From contig JAPLBU010000257.1 in NCBI GenBank assembly GCA_026392575.1, forward strand, positions 1 to 9,479: a DNA stretch of 9,479 nt. Reading direction: 5' to 3'. The translations under genes were made by a program, and so were the position numbers. Positions 6,377-9,479 of the stretch are shown here, one piece after another (the stretch's first letter is position 1; each line of letters starts with the position of its first letter). The stretch is from Actinomycetota bacterium (GTDB taxonomy: Bacteria > Actinomycetota > Actinomycetes > S36-B12). Below the pieces are notes generated by a model. It saw only the letters and a list, made by a program, of their open reading frames with translations. It was not told where the DNA came from and searched no databases.

Positions 6377-7380
6377 CGGCCGAATCCATGCCACCGCCCA
6401 TGCTCGAGGTGACGGCGCTCTCGGTCACCTTCCGATCGCGCGAGGGAGACATCGAGGCGCTTCGCGACGTGTCCTTCACCATTGCCTCTGGCGAGTCCGT
6501 CGGCGTCGTCGGCGAGTCAGGCTCGGGAAAGAGCCTCACGAGCGCGGCGATCATGGGATTGCTCCCCGCGAACGCGATCGTGTCCGGCTCGGTTCGACTC
6601 CTGGGGCAGGAGCTCCTCGGCGCCAAGGAATCGACGCTGCGGGACCTGCGTGGGAGGCGCATGGCGGTCATCGCCCAGGACGCCCTGACGGCGCTCAATC
6701 CCGTGCACACCGTGGGTGCCCAGATCGCGGAAGCGATCAAGGTCCACGACGGCACCCTGTCCAAGGCGCAACTGCGCTCGCGGGCCATCGAGCTCCTCGA
6801 CCTCGTCGGTATCCCGCAGCCCGCGTCGCGAGTCGACAACTATCCGCACGAGTTCTCCGGGGGCATGCGGCAGCGCGCGCTCATCGCCATGTGCGTGGCG
6901 AACGAGCCGGATCTCGTCATCGCCGATGAGCCCACGACCGCACTCGACGTGACCGTTCAGGCTCAGGTGCTCGACGTGCTCGAGCGCATCCAGGACCGTA
7001 CCGACAGCTCGCTCATGCTCATCACGCATGACCTCGGTGTCGTCGCCGGCGTCGCTGATCGGGTGGTCGTCATGTACTCCGGAAGCCTGGTGGAGGACGG
7101 CGACGTCGACTCGGTCTTCTACGACACCGCCCATCCCTACACCCGCGGCCTCCTGGCCTCCCTGCCGCGGCTGGACGCCCGCGATCGCTCCGAACCGCTG
7201 TACCGCATCCCCGGTTTCCAGCCACCCCCCGTGCAGAGACCTCACGGGTGTCCCTTCCATCCACGCTGCGACATCGCGATCGCTGGCGTCTGCGACGTCG
7301 AAACGCCCACCGTCCATGTCATCGGCCCCAGCCACCAGGCGACCTGCCACGCCATCGCCCGTCAGGACGGTGGGTCATGA
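6373..7380 (+). CDS. ABC transporter ATP-binding protein, DppD/OppD type
   Basis: A 335-residue cytoplasmic ATPase that powers the importer together with the next gene product. Walker A GESGSGKS is at 47-54, a Q-loop in VIAQDALTALNP follows, the signature is FSGGMRQR at 161-168, Walker B LVIADEP at 181-187, the D-loop TTALD directly after it, and the H-loop His is residue 219 in THD. The C-terminal oligopeptide/dipeptide (oligo_HPY) domain has HPYTRGLLASLP and four cysteines, codons at 7249, 7267, 7291 and 7345 (C-x5-C-x7-C-x17-C). In related actinobacterial Opp/Dpp ATPases such cysteines hold an iron-sulfur cluster; that role is inferred here. ATGA overlaps at both ends imply translational coupling. 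Signature and Q-loop variants are ordinary for the DppD branch. Complete. Confidence 0.97.
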   Translation: MTAESMPPPMLEVTALSVTFRSREGDIEALRDVSFTIASGESVGVVGESGSGKSLTSAAIMGLLPANAIVSGSVRLLGQELLGAKESTLRDLRGRRMAVIAQDALTALNPVHTVGAQIAEAIKVHDGTLSKAQLRSRAIELLDLVGIPQPASRVDNYPHEFSGGMRQRALIAMCVANEPDLVIADEPTTALDVTVQAQVLDVLERIQDRTDSSLMLITHDLGVVAGVADRVVVMYSGSLVEDGDVDSVFYDTAHPYTRGLLASLPRLDARDRSEPLYRIPGFQPPPVQRPHGCPFHPRCDIAIAGVCDVETPTVHVIGPSHQATCHAIARQDGGS

Positions 7381-8345
7381 TGGCAGTGCTCGAGGTGCGC
7401 GACCTGGTCAAGGAGTACCCCGTCCGAAGCGGTGTCCTTCGACGCGTCACCGGCTCGGTCAAAGCCGTCAATGGCGTGTCCTTCACCCTCGAGCGCGGCC
7501 GAACCCTCGGACTGGTCGGCGAGACCGGCTGCGGCAAGTCGACCGTCGGCCGCTGCCTGGTGAACCTGATCACGCCCACGTCGGGATCGGTCCTGCTCGA
7601 GGGTCGCGACGTAGCAGGCCTGTCTCCGGCCGATCTGCGCACCGCCCGCCGGCAGATCCAACTGGTGTTCCAGGATCCCTATGCATCGCTGGATCCGCGA
7701 CAGACCGTTGAAGCGATCGTCGGGGAGCCCCTGCAACTGCATGGGCTGGCCCGAGGGCAGGAGCGGCAGCGCACCGCACAACTGCTCGACCTTGTCGGCC
7801 TCAGCGCATCACTGCTCGACCAGTACCCGCACGAGCTCTCGGGAGGCCAGCGGCAACGCGTCGGGATCGCCCGCGCTCTGGCCCTCGAGCCGGAAGTGAT
7901 CGTGCTTGACGAGCCCGTCAGCGCACTGGACGTCAGCGTGCAGGCCGGTGTCCTGAATCTGCTCGAGGAGCTCCAGCAGCACCTCAACCTGGCCTACGTG
8001 TTCATCGCCCACGACCTGTCCGTCGTCCGGCACGTCAGTCACGAGGTCGCCGTGATGTACCTCGGACGCATCGTCGAGCACGTCGACGCCGACCGGCTCT
8101 ACACGTCCCCGCGGCACCCCTACACCAAGGCGCTGCTGTCCGCCGTTCCCGTTCCCGATCCGCGAGTGGAGCGGTCCCGCCAGCGGATCCTGCTCGAAGG
8201 AGACCTGCCGTCGCCCCTGGACCTGCCGCAGGGGTGTGCCTTCAGGAGCCGCTGCTGGAAGCAGACCGACGCGTGCAGCACCGTTCCCCGACTTGTCGAC
8301 GATGCGGGTCACGCGGTGGCCTGCTATCACCCCGAACCCGCCTGA
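7377..8345 (+). CDS. ABC transporter ATP-binding protein, DppF/OppF type
   Basis: A 322-residue partner ATPase. The N-terminus has the DppF-type insertion before the P-loop (LVKEYPVRSGVLRRVTGSVKAV). Walker A GETGCGKS is at 48-55, the Q-loop FQDPYASLDPR starts at 98, the signature LSGGQRQR is at 154-161, Walker B VIVLDEP at 174-180, the D-loop SALD follows, and the H-loop His is residue 212 (AHD). The C-terminal oligo_HPY domain includes HPYTKALLSAVPVPDP and four cysteines, codons at 8235, 8253, 8274 and 8322 (C-x5-C-x6-C-x15-C), matching the motif of the previous gene. The start is ATG 7377, overlapping the upstream stop; a second ATG follows immediately at 7380 and could be used instead. Complete, with no sign of damage. 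Confidence 0.97.
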   Translation: MMAVLEVRDLVKEYPVRSGVLRRVTGSVKAVNGVSFTLERGRTLGLVGETGCGKSTVGRCLVNLITPTSGSVLLEGRDVAGLSPADLRTARRQIQLVFQDPYASLDPRQTVEAIVGEPLQLHGLARGQERQRTAQLLDLVGLSASLLDQYPHELSGGQRQRVGIARALALEPEVIVLDEPVSALDVSVQAGVLNLLEELQQHLNLAYVFIAHDLSVVRHVSHEVAVMYLGRIVEHVDADRLYTSPRHPYTKALLSAVPVPDPRVERSRQRILLEGDLPSPLDLPQGCAFRSRCWKQTDACSTVPRLVDDAGHAVACYHPEPA

Positions 8346-8358
8346 ACCGGAGTCACGC

Positions 8359-9479
8359 ATGTCCGCCTCGATCTCCGCGCGACGCCTCCGCTCCCCGTAC
8401 CCGATCGTCATCAGGGCAGTTCGAGGGCCAGCGGACCTCGCCGTCGTGATCAATCAGGACACGGCTGGACTGACCGCGGCGCTATGGCACGGGCAGGCCC
8501 GCACGTTGCAGCCCCTCGCCTTCGACCATGCCACATACGCGACGACCGCGACGCCCGACGGACGCCACCTGCTGGACCTGGACGACCCCACCGGGTCCGA
8601 GGTCGGCCATCTCCACGCGTTTCCGATCGATGGCGGCGACGCCGTCGACCTCACGCCGCACCTCGGCGCCTACACGATCCGCGGGATCGACTGCGCCACC
8701 GACGGACGCACGGTCCTGGTCACCGGTGCTGACGAGTCCGGCTTCTTCGTCCTGGTCACCAGTATCGAGAGCCCGGAGACATCGAGGGTCATCTTCCACT
8801 CCCCGAATGAGTCGTGGTCTGGCATCCTCTCCGCCGAAGCGGCGATGGTGGCGCTCGAGACGACGGATCACAACCCCGGAGTCCGACGCTTCGCCGTCAC
8901 CGTGCTGGACACCGCGACCGGGGATCGCCTCGCGACGCTGTCCGATGGGCCCGTCGGGCCGATCCGCCCCGTCCGCTTCGCCCAGGAGCCCGGTATGGGA
9001 CCCGGTCAGCGGCACGCGTACAGACATCCCCCTGGCTGAGGTGGCCGGCGACGTTGTCCCCCTCGACTGGCACTCAGCAACGGGACGGGTGCTCCTCGTT
9101 CACGTCGATGACGGCATCCACCGTCTGCTCGAGCACGACCTGGCATCGGGAACGACGTCAGGTCTCGACCACCCACCGGGCGCCTACTTCGAACCAGACA
9201 CCGGATCGGAGTTCCCCGTCATCTGGGCGTCCTACTACGCCCCGGACGGGGCCCGACGACTGGTGCGCAGCCGGTGGGATGTGCCTCTCCACATCCTCGA
9301 GTCCCGCGGGACCGAGGCACCCGTTGTGGCTCTGCCACCAGCCGCGGTGCCGCCCGCTACGGACTTCACTTCGCGCATGATCACCAGCCGCGACGGTACG
9401 CGCGTGCAGCTGTGGGTCGGGCTTCCTGACGATGCGTCGCCTCGGCGCGGGACCATCCTCGAAGTACACGGCGGTCCCA
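8359..9479 (+). pseudogene. S9 family (prolyl oligopeptidase-type) serine peptidase, frameshifted and 3' partial
   Basis: S9 enzymes join an N-terminal beta-propeller to a C-terminal alpha/beta hydrolase and cleave short peptides; with no signal peptide this one would act in the cytoplasm on imported peptides. It starts at ATG 8359, with GGAG at 8349-8352, 13 bases after the ATPase stop, so it is probably the last operon gene. The propeller reads in one frame to about 8994 (TTDHNPGVRRFAV, then TLSDGPVGPIRPVRFAQEPG), after which that frame gives unrelated residues and stops at 9037-9039. From about 8993 the next frame resumes clear S9 sequence (VWDPVSGTRTDIPLAEV, GDVVPLDW, LLVHVDDGIHRLLEHDL) up to HGGP at 9467-9478, the oxyanion motif. 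Roughly 15-18 residues expected between FAQEPG and VWDP are absent, so a deletion of about 45-60 bases, of length 2 mod 3, fits better than a single-base slip. The catalytic Ser, Asp and His lie beyond the window. Confidence 0.82.

Noticed and set aside
1769..7376. A 13-base direct repeat CAGGACGGTGGGT near 1770 and again near 7364
   Set aside because: It is short, GC-rich and lies in two unrelated gene ends; chance is the simplest explanation.

Overview
The window is GC-rich with strong third-position G/C bias, GTG/TTG starts, a lipoprotein signal of the 'LLATAC' type and dense operon packing. This points to an actinobacterium (Actinomycetota), but the sequence alone does not fix the genus. 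No RNA genes, insertion sequences, CRISPR arrays or phage genes were seen.

Layout. (1) Bases 1-1814, plus strand: the 3' part of an alpha/beta hydrolase that carries the full fluoroacetate/haloacetate dehalogenase residue set, overlapped by four bases (ATGA) with a complete M20 metallopeptidase of the glutamate-carboxypeptidase/ArgE type. (2) Bases 1811-2557, minus strand: a TetR-family regulator that meets the M20 gene tail to tail, the two stop codons sharing one CTAG. (3) Bases 2558-2730: a divergent control region with an AT-rich island, an inverted repeat that could be the TetR operator, and a small hairpin just before a strong ribosome binding site. (4) Bases 2731-8345, plus strand: a complete Dpp/Opp-type ABC importer locus in the order substrate-binding lipoprotein, two permeases, two ATPases. 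A strong GC hairpin separates the binding protein from the permeases, and the last three genes are joined by ATGA overlaps. (5) Bases 8359-9479, plus strand: the beta-propeller part of an S9 prolyl-oligopeptidase-type peptidase, running off the right edge just after its HGGP oxyanion motif.

How the genes fit together (inference). A lipoprotein captures a peptide or peptide-like solute, the DppBC-like pore and DppDF-like ATPases import it, and cytoplasmic S9 and M20 enzymes hydrolyse it. The TetR regulator is placed to control the divergent operon. The dehalogenase-like hydrolase beside the M20 enzyme makes an acylated or halogenated substrate thinkable but unproven.

The most notable feature is damage. 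The binding-protein gene has an in-frame amber stop (3442-3444) and, about ten codons later, lacks roughly 20-25 residues normally present in the family. The S9 gene has a frameshift with an apparent loss of some 45-60 bases near 8990. The permease, ATPase, TetR and M20 genes look intact. This is either ongoing decay of the locus or a set of assembly errors. I see no convincing novel system beyond this.
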